A stretch of 64,000 nt of DNA, from positions 6,324,001-6,388,000 of the forward strand of contig NC_039506.1 of NCBI RefSeq assembly GCF_003672135.1, read 5' to 3'. Below are positions 50,601 to 64,000 of the stretch, piece after piece. The DNA comes from Ooceraea biroi. Taxonomy: Eukaryota > Arthropoda > Insecta > Hymenoptera > Formicidae. A program made the translations under genes and the position numbers. Under the pieces are notes generated by a model. It saw only the letters and a list, made by a program, of their open reading frames with translations, was not told where the DNA came from and did not search any database. Every line of letters begins with the position of its first letter. The first letter of the stretch is position 1.

Positions 50601-53600
50601 CGAGTTCGAAGAAAAATTAAATCAGACTCTAGAAATGAGCGATAACAGCAAAGTTAATGCCTCGTATCTGAACAGCACATCATCCAACGTGCATCCTAAA
50701 ACCAACCAGAGTTTGGACGGGAATCCAAATCCGTCGGATCAAAATGTAGCGGGAGTTACAGAGCCGAATAACGGCGGTGCCAGCACATTGACAGATAACA
50801 GTTACCTAAAAAGCGATAATGAGAATTTGTACAAAGAGCTGCAACAGCTTCTGTCTGGCGAGTCTAGCTTGGACGAAGTTAAGCTGAAATTACGTCGTTA
50901 TTACTCGCTGTGTGAACAAATGGCTGTAGAGAAGACGCGATCTGTGACGGACGACGCCACTGTGGACGAGCAACAGGATGGCGAGGAACAAAAGTCCTTA
51001 AAAAAATCCTTGGATGACTTACGGGTGGAGAGAGAGTTACTGAGCCAGGAAATCGAGAATGTGATGAATCAGCGCAAGGAAGAACTGGAATCTGTGAAGA
51101 CTGACTCCGCGAAAGAGATCAACAGATTGCGTTTGCTATTGCAGAACCTCAAGGCAAGCCATTTCCTTATTTGGACAATTGTTAAATAAATAAATGTGCT
51201 TTACTTTAGATTTAGATCTTTCTAAGATAGTTTTTGATATCTTTCTATAATTTTAATAATGTTCACTGTTCAGTATAGTCTTCCTAAACTGCATTCTTTT
51301 TTGTCTCAAGGATGGCGATGGAAATTTAAACGAACTCCGAGCCGAACTCGAGGCGCGTCATGCCAAGGAAATGGAGGAGCTGAGAACGTACTTCGAACGG
51401 AAGTGTTTGCAGATGGAAAAGCAATATTCCGAGGAAGTCTTCAGTCAGCAATCAAAACGGATCTCTGACAACGACAGCGAGACCGAAGAGTTGACCGATG
51501 ATCTATATTTCGGTGGTGCTGGTGATTGCTTGAACGTATCCAATTCCCGCGCGGCAACACCTGGCGCCATCGAGGAATCGCTGAAGAGCAAAATCCTGGA
51601 TGTCGAGAATCAGGCGTGCCTCGAGCCGGAATACGATAACAATATCCAGGCGTTGCGACAGGAATTGGAACACAAAGTGAACGAGGTTCAAAGCATTAAT
51701 GCCGATTATACAAGAGCAGTTGAAGAGAAAGAATTGTACAAATGTCAACTTCGCGATCTTGAGGCGAAGCTGGAACGCATAGCGACTCTTTCTACTATTC
51801 ATCAGGTGAGGGAAAACTTTTGTTGATTGCGAATCCACTATCAATTGTATTCCATTCATTGACAATAGCTGCGTTATCATAAATCTTATGTCCGTTTTAG
51901 AGAAAATGCTAAAATTCTTTTAAAAATCGGAAATGGGTTTGGTTTTTCTTATGTTGAGTAGACATTTTTAGAAACTATTCGAGATAGAAATAATGAGAGA
52001 GAAAGACATATTTTGTAAAAGCGTATGCATATATTATACTATGCATGTTTATACGTTATATTTTTTATTGTAGATGTTGGTAGTATTAATGGAAATAAAA
52101 ATTTATTAGAATATTTATTATGGAAAAGGTTTTCAAAATTACAAAGAATTATAATATTGCTTATGCGTAAGCTTTTGTTTCATTAAATGTTGCATAAAAT
52201 TATGGCAATTCGTGCTGTTAAATCCATGGAGTGTGTTAAATTGCAAATGCATGGTGTGGTCAGTATGTGTTATTTATCATATATTCATCTCAGTATAATC
52301 TATGTAGCTTCCTCGATGATCCACTTAATCGCCATGAATAGTTAGAATATTTTGTTGTTATTATTATTATTCCGTAGTAATGGGAAAAGATAGATTCTGT
52401 TTTAATTTACATTAAAGTACGAATTTACTTGTGACTAACATGACGCCGTGTGACTTTATATGTTTGCATGCAGTATTGTCAGACAGAATGGGAAGCATTG
52501 GAAATCGGTGAATTGTCGAGTCTGCGTGACTCGTATAATCATCAATTGGAAGAGCAAATCGCGCTAGCTAGACAGGACATTGTCAACGCTCTTCAAGAAC
52601 AATTTCAGGTAGATGTAGATCATTTGTGGAATTTCATTAATTAAGAATGAGGCATACGTGAAATAACAGTACTAATTAAATTTATATATTATGTTTATAT
52701 TCGAACGAGAAAATTATCATTTTTGAATGTTTTACTGTGTGTGCCCCCGCAGAAGCTTAATAAAATTAATTTTATGCGTGGCTCGTTGAGCTCGTGAGGA
52801 AATATTTTCAAATGGCTTATTATATTACGGTTGTACAGGCACTTTTATCGGTGGAAGCGGACAAAGAAGACAATTGGCCTGCCGAATTGTTAGAATTGCG
52901 AGATAAATTTACGTCTAATGCCAAGCAAGAAATCCAGGAATTGAAAAAGATGCATAACGCTGAATTGGCTCGCCTGAAAGATGAACACGATTGCATCGTG
53001 GCGCGAATGCTTGAGCAACATCAGAAGGAAATCGCCACTGTTCAAGGGAACACTTCGCATATGGATAATAATCAAGAAATTGATTATATTGGAGCATTAG
53101 AAAGTAACATTACGGAGGAAAGGTAATTGAAAGATACACGCAATATCATAATCTATTTTATAATTGTAAAACAAATCGAATCACTAAATTTATCTATTAT
53201 ATTCAAGTGAATTTAATTGTGAGTAAAATAGCTAAAATTTTAGATTTTTATAAATAATCCGTATTATTATGTCGTTTAACTTTGCAAACTTTGGTCGTTT
53301 TATTATTAAGTAGCCATGTTTCATTCTCCTTAGGGATAATCTGCGGAGGACATGCGTGACTTTGAAGAATCTGATTGGCGAGTTAGTGAATTACTTTGCT
53401 GTCTGTGAGGAAGAAGTTAACAACACTTTGATCAACGAGGTTCTAAAAAGGCAGTCAATAGAGTCCATCTTAAGCAATGAAGAAAATCTAAAGAAGGACG
53501 ATAACGCCATTTTATCCGAGACGCGACACAAGGACGCGTCCAATCAGTCAGTTAAGAGAGTGCACTTTGCTCCGCAGTTCAGCAAGATAATCTCTATCGT

Positions 53601-56600
53601 TAACAGCGACAACAAGACGCTGCAGAGTTTGGTTGATGAAGATGTAGACGAGATACTGAAGAAGGAACTGAAGGCTTGCCTGAAGCGTCTGAAATCGGAA
53701 AGCAATCAAATTCTCAATCTCTCGCTATTGGCTGGCGAAGACAAAAATGCATCACCGTCAAAGGAGATTCTTTTAGCAAATAAGATCAATGAAGAGCTTT
53801 CCGTGAAACTGAATCATGCCGAAACTTTGATAATGGGTTATCAAGAGGAAGTGGAACAGTTGAAGTTGCACATCATAGAGCTCCAATGGAAATTAATTAA
53901 CGCGGAGAACAAAAAGGAAGTTATTACGGAAGGATATGGCGAGAGTGATCTTTCTAGGGGCGACAATGCGCTGCAAGATCTTTTGCAGGTGCAAGAAAAA
54001 GGTAAATTTTTATCTGATTTTTAAATTAGTTACATCATTTTCTAGTAATAAAAAATAGTTTATTTATATTAGAGGCAAATTTTCTTGTCGATTTCTTCGA
54101 GCTTTTAATTACAATAAGTAAATATATTAATATCTTATAGGAAATAAAAAAAAGATATATCAAATATAAATTACATTTTGATTAAGTTACATTTGATTTT
54201 CCAAAGTATTTTCTCAATGCATGTGTTTAATATTTTTATGTAATTTATAGCCAGGCACGTGTTATCAAATGGAGGTGGTGATACGTCTTATTTACTGCAA
54301 TTAATAGAGGAGCTGTGCAGGCAGAACGATAAACTAATGGACGACGTCAGAAAGGAGAGGGAGGACTTGCAACAACAGGTAATATCATTTATTATTTTGG
54401 TTTGAAGATGCACCGTTGCATGATTTCTGATTATTCGATATTGGTATGCCAGTACAGTGATGAATATTGCGGTGTATTGTTCGTTGCGGACGAGTTATCT
54501 TCGTAGAACACGTCAGGTCTATTACATTCTGTATCTATGAGCTTCTACGCGTTTATTTATTATTTATTATATCTATTTTATCATGTAGCAACAATTAACA
54601 CGAACATGTTTCATTATGTATGGCACGTTTCTTACACGATGTAATACTGAGAAAGTTTATGTCAATGTCTCCCATTACTTCAATATTTCTCGTTGATCAC
54701 AGTAGTTGATAATAGTATAGTGTATCAGGACTAGAAGGAATCATGCTTTGTTACGCACGTACTACATACAGAGTGTCTTAAGAAAACTCGTGTTTACTCT
54801 CCCCGCAAGAGAGAACAAGCCTGTACATTGTATGGATAAGTGGTTTCATATTTTCGTTTTTCTTTATGCACTCTGTATAACATTGTTGTTCACTTTCTAC
54901 GTGTTCAATAATTTGTAGAGCGATCAGAGATTAGAACAGTATGCACGTATGGCACGTATGGCAATCTGAACATATTGTACACTATTCGCGAATAAATATC
55001 GAGTCCAGTAATCGGGAAATAAAAAAAGATTGTCCAAATCAAAAGTGCAGAGCTCTGCGATGCAGTTTTAAGGGATTGATTGGCGTTCTGTTGTCTTGCC
55101 AGCAGGTGCCTTTAGAACCTACTCCTACCCCATACATTCACAGGGTTTGCTGCAAAAAGGTAAATTATAGAATTACTAATACTATTGTACACACGCTGTC
55201 CGTAAGTTACTTCCAAATCGGCTACAGCTGATTAATATGCGTAATCCTTCATCGCGCAAGAAGCGCGAAAGTTTTTACTGGAAATTTTTTATCTCTCCTT
55301 AATGACGCCTTAATGACTTTAAGTTTTTATACTAATCATGAAATTATAATGCTCTGTATATATAATGATCGTTACATTTGCTGACGTTATTGCATGCTGT
55401 CGCAAGATTCAATAGTTATTTTGCATGCTATTTTATAGATATGTTTTATCGAAATGCACGCAACGCTCGGAATGCTCTCTCATTGCTATTGAATATTTTA
55501 ACCGTCAAAGAGTTTTTATTGACTTTGTTAATAATATACTTTTCTGCCGCATTTTATCTCAATTGCTATTATTCCATTTTAGATATTGATGAGATATTGT
55601 AGCAGCCCAATGATTAAATGTATTATTAAATGTATTGTTTATTGCGATCCAATTAACAATATTTGTGAGAACTACAGATATAAAATATCTATTTCCGATC
55701 TTTTCAAAAATATAATTTTAATTTATTTTTCTGTAATAATTAGTTATTTTTTGCTACATATATTTTTAATATGATAATTATTTTTAATTAACTAATTACA
55801 TTTCTGTGTTTAGATTGAAGCGGCGGACAAGAAGTTGCGAGCGACATGCCGATTTTTGGACGATCAAGCGAGCGAACGCGAAATGGAGCGAGAAGAAGCT
55901 GCGAAACAAATTCGCTTCTTGCAGGAGCAGTTGAAGGAACGCGAGCGCGAGAAAGAGAGAGATATGCGTATCAGTTCTGAGGTAAGATTTTTATTGAGAA
56001 TTTCGTTTTATTTCTAAATGTGAATTTTTTTGTTAAATACGAGGATAATGTGCTTTCTATAATCACCCGCTTCACGATTTACTATTCCTGAATTAACTCT
56101 TAATTAGTTGGTGCTATTCAACGTTGCTACACGAGGAAGTTGTGTAATATTCAATTGAACACACATACACACATTGCAAATACTATCGATAATTTAATGG
56201 ACAGATACAGTTTTAATTTTTCGGATTTACGAATACTAACAATAAGATATCGAAGAGATATATTAAAACTTATAATGATATATATAAAATGTAAAAAATA
56301 GCGTGCGATTGGTTACTGCTAACTAAGGATTAATTAGCTTTAATTGGAAAACCAGTGGTGGTGATTATTACACTAACCAGAAGATTGTAACTGGCATAAA
56401 GACTGCCATTTCTGAAACTTGACTATAAGTTTCCATGACTTTGACGCAACCCAGAATTAAAACTGCTGGGAAAAGAACATATACCAAAAACGATTAAACA
56501 ATTAGATGATTTAATCAATATTTATATAGACGAAATGTTCTAAGAGAGGAATATATGAAAAATATAATTCTCTTTTTTATTTAATTATAACAGCACTGGT

Positions 56601-59600
56601 ACTTAAAAAAAAAGTGCACCTTACAATCAAACTGTTTATAATTGGTATGGTTCATCAGTTGAAATTACACAGTTTGTAAAACAGCTTGCATAATATATAC
56701 ATTAGTATCGATTATTTTTAGAATTTTCACATATTGGTTTGTTTCTAGTGAAAACACTTCTATCGTAAAATTTGCACTTTATGGAATATGCACTTTGACC
56801 AGCAGCAGCCACTCACTTTCTAATGAGGTCTCTTGAGAACGAAATATAGAATTTAATATAGAATTTAAGTTTAACTTAACGAAGTAAGAGGGCTACCGTT
56901 TTGGGAAATTAATTGTATCGCTGGCGGTTATTATCACGCATTCGCTACTAATTGTATTAACACAAGTTTTTCTGCACTCTGGTTTGGGTTTTCTGTTTGT
57001 TGCACAAAGCAGTCTGAGCTATCATCTGAAACAACAGACATCCCTGAGCTTCAGTCGACTGACATCAATGCAGCTGTGAGTGATTATTGTATTTTATTTA
57101 ACCTTCCTTCATCTTATCTAAAATTACAGTGGGTAAGAAAAGGACCCATATGCTTGAAAATCATGTGACGAATTATGTGTAGCTGTTGTACAGTTTATTC
57201 AATTATCTGTGTGTTTATCAGGCAATCAGAAAAAAAAAGAAATTTCAATGTTCTATAAATTTTTTGTAATCCACGAAACATCTACAATTTCTTTTTATAT
57301 TATACAATAAATAAAAGCATTTAAATTTGACATATTAAATAAGTTCAGACTACTTGCCGATGAGATATTTCACTCATTTTATTTTTCTCATTCTTTTAAT
57401 TATTTTCATTTGTTTTTAATACACACACGCATACACACACAAAATTTTTCTTGTTTTTCACTTTGTTATATTATTTTTCTTTTCTTTTTTTACCCATTGT
57501 ATACCCAGCCTAAAATTATCATAGTTAAGTATGATACATATGTATTACCTCTCGATGCTTTACAAGTTGGGTCACGCTTGACTGGAATTAGGTGACATCC
57601 TGCAAAAGCGATGCGTTGATAACTCCCACGTGTGTGCACACATGACTTATTATTTAGGTGGAGGCTCTCGAGTCTCAGATGCGAGAGATGTCGTCGTTGA
57701 TGTCCGACACGGAGGCGAAGAAGTCGGAGAAGGAGAGCGAGCTGAAGGCTGCGATAGACAAGATACGGCTCTTGCGCGATATTATTACTGATCTGGAGCA
57801 ACAACTGCAAGTCAAGGCCGAAAGGGAGGAATCCCTGCAACTGCAGATCAGTCAACTCGAGACCGTAGTAATTGCGCAAACGAAGAACCAGCAGGAATTG
57901 GTTCAGGAGTTGGACGCTATCAAATCCGGCAGTGAGAGCAGGCATCTGAACGAGCAAATTAATCATTTGCAGGTAAGCTATATGAAAAAATAGATAACTA
58001 ATGAGATAAGGAAAAAACGATTGTATCATTTTCTAGGAGGAACTTAGCAAACATAAATTAAGCTCAGAGCACTTCAACGGCAATTCGTCCGTGCTGAAGC
58101 AGATGAAGGCGGAACTTCACGAGATGCAAAATCAACTGGACAAGAGAATTCGAGAGCTGGAGTCGGCGCACATGTGTGGTTCGAATCTGAGCCTGAGTCA
58201 GCCGAGTGAGGACGTCTCGATCAGGGAACAGATTGACGCGACAAGGTGCCTGACCCCGGATGATCCCTCCGCACCACCGATGTTGCCGCTGAATCAAGTG
58301 CTCAAGCTGAAGGACAAGATGCTGAAACACGCGCGCGCGGAGGACGTCGCCTTCAAGAGAATCAAAGATCTGGAGATGCAACTGACCACGATGAAGAATC
58401 AGAACGAGGAGCTGTTAGCGGAACAGGAGATCCTTCAACAGACGGCATCCGAGCAATTGTATCAGATTGAAGCGATGCGCGGCCGCTTGGAGCAGCACAA
58501 ACAGAGCGCCCCGTTTGCTCAGAAACAAGCAACGTCTCGGCTGGAATTGCAATTGCATGAGGCTACTGCGAAGTATCATTCTCTAGAGCAAACCATTACC
58601 AACAGGGAGATGGAGCTGAAAGAGCTGAGAGCCCAGCTTGAGCGGGCTACTCAGTTGCTGACGGAAAAGGAAACGGAAATGGAGAATCTCGTACAGTCCG
58701 AGAACGACACGCTGCAGAAGCTGAAAGATCAGCTGAAGCTCGTCCAAGATCAGCTGAAGCTCGTTCAGGAGGAAAAGAAAACGCTACAAATAAAGCTGGG
58801 AACGCAGGAGCATACCCAGCAAGAGCTGCCACAACTGATCGATACTATATTGGCCGACAAGAATGAGGAAATCGATCATCTGAAGGAGCAACTATCCAAA
58901 AAAGAGAAACAGCTGAACGTCTATTCATCGCTCGCTTTGGACGACACGCAACTGAAGGAGCTGACGAGACAGGCGGAGGCCAAGAACAGCGCGCGTACCC
59001 TGAGCGACATTCTCTCCATTCATTCAGAATGCGAGGAACTGCCTGAAGCTATACGAGCGATCAACGTGACGCACGCGACGTCGCACATCTCCAGCTTCAA
59101 AATTCCTGCGTCAAGGAACACGTTAAAGTAAAGAGCAATTTTTCTTATTTTAAATCTTCAATTTCATTTCATATTCTTAATTTAGATATTTGGTTTTACG
59201 AGTCTTTACTGATAGCATGTTGTACATAACAAGGAGAAATGAAAATTGAATTATTATATTATTCTGCTGATATTAACTTTTTTTTCATTTTTTAAAGCAC
59301 AAACAGTTTTAATCCAATGGAAGCGTCTTTGCCCGATACCGAAAAGATGAGTACGCATGTGCCGCCGTTAGATCTGGATTCCCACACGCACAGTTTCAGT
59401 AATGATGTCCGCCATCCGGAGATAGAGCTGCAGAACACTGAAGGCGAATCCAAATTATCGTCGCCCAAGAACAACGATAGCGAAGGTATATTATTGCTTA
59501 TGAAAATTATAACTGTCGAGGTAAAATTATAGTTTTTATAACAGATACAACATTTTTATCGTAGTTGCACGTAATGTCTTCTTGCTTGTAATATTCAGTT

Positions 59601-62600
59601 AAAAAATGTTTTCTTAGATTCTCAACAAGCCGAAGAATTACTCAATGAGAAACTGAAGGAGATTGAAAATCTGTCGAATCAACTACAAATTCTGCAACAA
59701 GAATTGGAGATAAAATCCGATCTTTTGAGCAAGTATGAGGTGGAGTTGGCCTCCTTACAGAAGCAGTATCAGAACTTGCAGGATGAATCCAAGGAAGCCA
59801 TGGAGAACTTGGTGCGAGACAAGAATTTCTACAAGGGTCAGTACGAGCTGGCCCAGGCTTCGGAAAGCAAAATAAAAAAAGATTTAGAGGAAGTGGAGAA
59901 TATTCTCAAACTGAAGGTAGACGAGCTTGAGGATCACAAAGGCAGAATGCAAGTGAACGAGAGGATCATCACCGAGTTAAACACGGAGAACACGAAGCTG
60001 AAAAAGGAGATGGAGAAGGATCGGACGAAGAGGAACAACTCCCTGCAGGAGAGGACGCAGGAGTTGGAGACGTTTAAGGAACTTATCCTGGAGAAGGACA
60101 TCGCATTGGAGACCCTGAAGACACGCAACATCGAGATCGAGAATGAAAACAAGCAGTTGTACGACTTCAAGACAATAGTTCATGCACGCGAGCGTGAAAT
60201 TGCCGAGCTGCAGGATAAGATTCTGCGGCTGACGGACGGTCTGAACAGTCGTGACCAGATAATCCGTAAGCTAGAGGAAATGGCAAAGCGGAGCGAGGCA
60301 CAGTCGGACGTGTCGTCGCCGTCGAGCCACAGTAACAAGGACGAAGAGATCCAGCATCTGCAGGAATTCCTGAAGGAGAAGGACAAGGTTATCAGGCAGA
60401 TGAGCGATGACAGCAAGAGCCTGCAACGTGCGCTGGAGACGATTCAAAACAAGATGAAAGAGTCGGGCAACATCGTGGAGCTGAGAAAAAAGTTAAAGGA
60501 GGAGCGCAGGTGGAACACGGAACTGAAGAATATGGTGCAGATACTGCAAAAGGAATTGGAACAGACGGAAACCTCCACGCAGCAAGACGACAGCGACATC
60601 GAGGATATGGTCCAGCGAGAACTCAATCTCTCCGCGCGATTAGATCAGCAAATTCTGGAGGTGATCAAAGATGATACCGAACAGGCCGTGGCGGGAGCGT
60701 CGGGAGACCATCAGCGTTCGTTGAACGACGTCCGTCGAGACAACGAGATGCTGAAGAGGCTGAAGGATAATCTGGAAATCGAGCAAGACATCATGAAACA
60801 CCAGATCGCCGAGTACGAAGAACGTATTCTGCAACTGAAGGCTGATTTGACGGAGGAGACGAAAAAAGTAGTCAAACTTGACAAAGAACTTGTGTCTGAG
60901 AAGAATGTAACGAAATTCCTGAGACTGCAGATAGACGAGCATCGTCGGTCAACAGAAATGGGGCAAGTCCAGGACACTGAACTAATCGAATTCCTACAGA
61001 CGAAACTGAAGACGACACTGGAGAACGAAGAAAAGCTTCGCAATGATCTATTCTTGATGGGACAACACCAGATCGTGTTAGAATCGCAGTTGACGTCCAT
61101 GAAAAAATTAATAGAAGCCGAGAATGCAAGCAGAAACATGCAAATGTTTACGGCAACCGCGCGTGATGGACCGGATAGTACGATATCGGATGGTAAGACA
61201 CGGAGGTACGTATTCAATTTCATTTCTCGTTTTCTAGTTTAAACTTTTATAATTATATAATATATTAAAAATCATTAACGTATTTTATATTGATACTTGT
61301 AAATTAATAAAACGTAATTACGTTTTAAGCTAAAGCAATCACAAGATATACAAATTGAAAATTGGTCTTATATTAATTTTTCTGTATTTATAAGGACGAG
61401 TGGAAATCTTGAGGAAAGTCGCGAGAATAATGCCGAACTGCGGGAGAACATAAGGCGATTGGAGGTTGAAATGAGCAAATACGAGAAGCGGCTGGAAATT
61501 GCGACGGAGGAACGAGAGAATTTGATCAAGAGTCTAGCGTTAGTCAACAGACAGAAGGATATCTCGGAGACGAATTTGCAAAGAACCATGGAGGAATTAA
61601 AGGCGCGAGAAGACAGATGCGACTATCTGCAGAAACAGCTGAGAATGTTGACCGAAATTGAGAGTAAAAAACAGGAGCAACGTGACGCTGAACTGCACGA
61701 GATGAAAGGATTACGCAAGGAGATCAACGTCGCCCGAGAAGCAAAGATAAATCTGGAGGCCGACATAAAGCCCACGAAAAAAGAACTGAAGGATTCGTTA
61801 GACCGAGAACTGAAACTCGCACAGACGGTGGAATCCCTGAAGGAGCGAGAGGCGGAACTCAATTCACGACTGGCGTACTCGAGAGAAAAAGAGAGAAAAC
61901 TGAAAGATTTAATTGAGGAACTGCAGCCGAATTCGAAGTCCTTCGCCATCGAAGTAGAGGAAGACGTGAGGAACAAACTGCCGAGTACCACGGATGTCCC
62001 GGCGAAAAATTTCGTGCGAAAAATCAAAGAGCTAAATGAAGTGATCGAGAAATATGCTGCTGATAAGAATAATCTCCAAGATAAGCTTTGCAAGATGAAG
62101 GTAGATCGGACATTGTTGACGCAACGTGTGAAATTGCTCGAAGGAGAGATGAAGAGATTGAAAGGCACGCAGGCCTCAAACCAGCAGACAGTTCCTGCCG
62201 AGAAGGTATGTTATACTTTGCTTTGCGATGAAATTATAATAAGTGGAATTTTAGAATAACTTAATTTTCATATCTTGGAATTAAAAATTAATAATTGCTT
62301 AGGCTGATGTTATTTATTTCGCTTTTATATATTTCATGTTCTATATTTTTTAAGTACATTTTAATTAATCATAATCAATCATATAAATTTGTCGGAGAGT
62401 AAATAACAGCTAGATAGGAGAACCGCTTGAGTAGCGCGTTCTTTATTAACGAACAACAATAATGTGATACATAAATTTGTTTTTACCTAACCAGCTACAA
62501 ACATTCTACGGCAAATATCTACGATCGGAGAGTAGACGGAAATCATTGGCGTACCAGAAGAAGTATTTACTGTGCATTGTCGGTAGTTACCAATATTGTG

Positions 62601-63179
62601 AGAACAACACGTTGTACATGCTTGCGCAATTGACTCAGAGTGAACGAACGCACACACGATTATCGCGCGACAAGAAGGTGCGCTTGCGAATCGTCACTTT
62701 GGTGATAATCAGTATTCACAGGATGAAGTGGTTGATTCGCCGTTGGCGAACAGGAAAACGCGTGGGCGCCAACGTTATCATGGGCGGTATCGATCAACTG
62801 TTCGAATTGTCGCCTATCAAAACGGCGGCATCGAATCATTCTCCACCTGTGAGAGACAGAGCAACGCAGTAAGTAAAAGGCGCGCACATAAATCTTTCTC
62901 TTCATTATTTGATTATTATACAATGTGTCTACTTAGTAGTCATATTTGTAACAATATCAGTGATGTTTTTGATTAATCTTCTCTGTAAAATGAGGTTTAA
63001 AGCATCTTGTATATTTCCTCGTAACATTATTATATATTGTACGTTGAATTTTATATTACAGTGGAAGTAGTGGGCGAAGCGGTTTGATCGAACAGTATTA
63101 TCAGCAAGTAAAACATTTTCAAGAGACAGTCGACTTAGCCATGTTGGAGTCCGGAACTAGTCATATTATCACAGAATAA
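47679..63179 (+). CDS. Plp: Pericentrin/AKAP450-family centrosomal coiled-coil protein with PACT domain
   Basis: Giant scaffold of the centrosome matrix. Twenty-one exons, in phase, about 3044 aa: 47679-47741, 48025-48147, 48242-48475, 48670-48840, 48923-49258, 49429-51153, 51311-51805, 52474-52608, 52839-53122, 53334-54001, 54251-54378, 55106-55159, 55814-55981, 57010-57075, 57658-57972, 58037-59127, 59298-59485, 59618-61205, 61395-62205, 62495-62868, 63062-63179. The N-terminal SLEAGREL joined to LEKYKARR matches the EAGR..L..F(K/R).R start of pericentrin and AKAP9. Most of the rest is heptad coiled coil. The PACT domain, which targets centrosome and calmodulin, is at about 2882-2970 (TFYGKYLRSESRRKSLAYQK, then IHRMKWLIRRWRTGKR). 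Introns 1 and 6 use GC donors. The 54-nt and 66-nt exons at 55106 and 57010 are the least certain and may be alternative. Confidence 0.93.
54379..57657 (+). other. Long AT-rich introns of Plp
   Basis: The introns at 54379-55105, 55160-55813, 55982-57009 and 57076-57657 are the largest in the gene, apart from 51806-52473. They hold no recognised second gene or transposon. They separate the small in-phase exons at 55106, 55814 and 57010, which could therefore be skipped without changing the frame. Confidence 0.5.
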
Positions 63180-64000
63180 CATTATATGTATATTTTTAGG
63201 ATATTTTTATTTTATTTTTAGTAGTGTGGAATATACTTGTACAGAATTAGCGTTAGGCGAGTATCGTATAATCGCTGAAACATTATACAGGCCGTGTTTT
63301 TTAAAATAATTTATTAACGACGCATGATTAAATTTATAGATCTTCGAACATCGATACGGATTCATAAATCGATAAGTTATTTTTGCATCTTTGAGAAATC
63401 TAAAAGTGTTAATGTTTGAATAACAGTTTCACTCTTGAATGATAAAATTATTGAATTGTCAGTCATCCCAAAAATTTGTGACGTCTTATTCGGATGTTAT
63501 TTGATTCTTCATATGTTCTATATATTTAATGTCATTGAATTTTTGAACAATTAGATTATTTAGCTCTGCTTTATCTTTTATCTTTCCTCCATTTTTAATA
63601 AGCACGTCCTGTATTTTGTATTAAAATTGCAGTCGCCAATGATCGATCTGCATGGGATTTCTATTTCCGTTCGACTGCACGGTTTACATCACTGATTGGT
63701 CATTCGCAGTCTTAAAGAAGAAACTGTAAATTTCGTCAGTTCGATCGGGAATAATTAAAACTGGGCATTTACATGAAGTTTATGATAGACTACTGGTTTT
63801 ATATATTGTTTTTATTTCGTCAAATTGCAACTCGATGCGTGCGAGACCTTTGAAATTCATAAAATCATGAAATTCTCTTATCGATTACATGGTGTCATCT
63901 ACGAATCGTGAAAAACCAGGTATCGCCAATAAAAGGAACGTGTGTAAAATAAGATTTAGGGTTGTAAGACATACAAGAGGCTTTTATCGATTATTAAGAA
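63180..64000 (+). other. Plp 3' UTR and right edge
   Basis: AT-rich DNA after the Plp stop, with AATAAA at 63928-63933 as a candidate polyadenylation signal about 750 bases downstream. No other gene is seen before the window ends. Confidence 0.45.

Noticed and set aside
54918..54968. Possible extra Plp exon after a TTTGTAG acceptor
   Set aside because: The frame reaches a stop quickly and no convincing donor lies before it; the neighbouring exons already join in phase.

Overview
This is a nuclear genome window from an insect. The protein-coding genes are animal genes split by short GT-AG introns, the intergenic DNA is AT-rich with CpG-rich patches near promoters, and a mariner element and palindromic MITE-like repeats are present. 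Gene content and base composition suggest a hymenopteran, perhaps an ant. That placement is an inference from general knowledge, not a database match. All exon models were made by eye from splice signals, reading phase and family similarity.

Layout from left to right. 1-4618: no gene recognised. 4619-5370 (+): a three-exon CCDC59/TAP26-like gene. About 6.4-7.3 kb: CpG-rich DNA, probably the promoter region of the next gene. 7524-11978 (+): a complete 13-exon gene for the alpha subunit of the AP-2 clathrin adaptor (938 aa). 12-19 kb: 3' UTR and intergenic DNA. 18991-26905 (-): a TNF-receptor-superfamily gene modelled as a signal-peptide exon, a 7.4 kb intron and one exon with two cysteine-rich domains; no membrane anchor could be seen. 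29.3-44 kb: a tandem array of three paralogues of a DUF2236 protein (mpaB / rubber-oxygenase-like fold). Copies A and B sit in a head-to-tail duplication of about 4.1 kb. A carries frameshifts in exon 2, B has a shortened C-terminus, and C is intact and more diverged. A mariner element lies in unit A and a palindromic MITE lies in intron 1 of copy B. 44.5-47 kb: a rearranged segment with an inverted copy of the first exon of the next gene, a foldback element with 288-bp arms and a 125-bp satellite-like array. 47679-63179 (+): a 21-exon gene for a giant coiled-coil centrosomal protein of the pericentrin / AKAP450 / Plp family (about 3044 aa), with the PACT domain near its C-terminus.

The conserved genes (AP-2 alpha for endocytosis, Plp for centrosome scaffolding, a TNF receptor for signalling, a CCDC59-like nuclear protein) show no sign of acting together. 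The accessory part is 29-47 kb, where an oxygenase-like family of unknown insect function is duplicating, exchanging sequence and decaying among transposons. That array is the best candidate here for undescribed biology.
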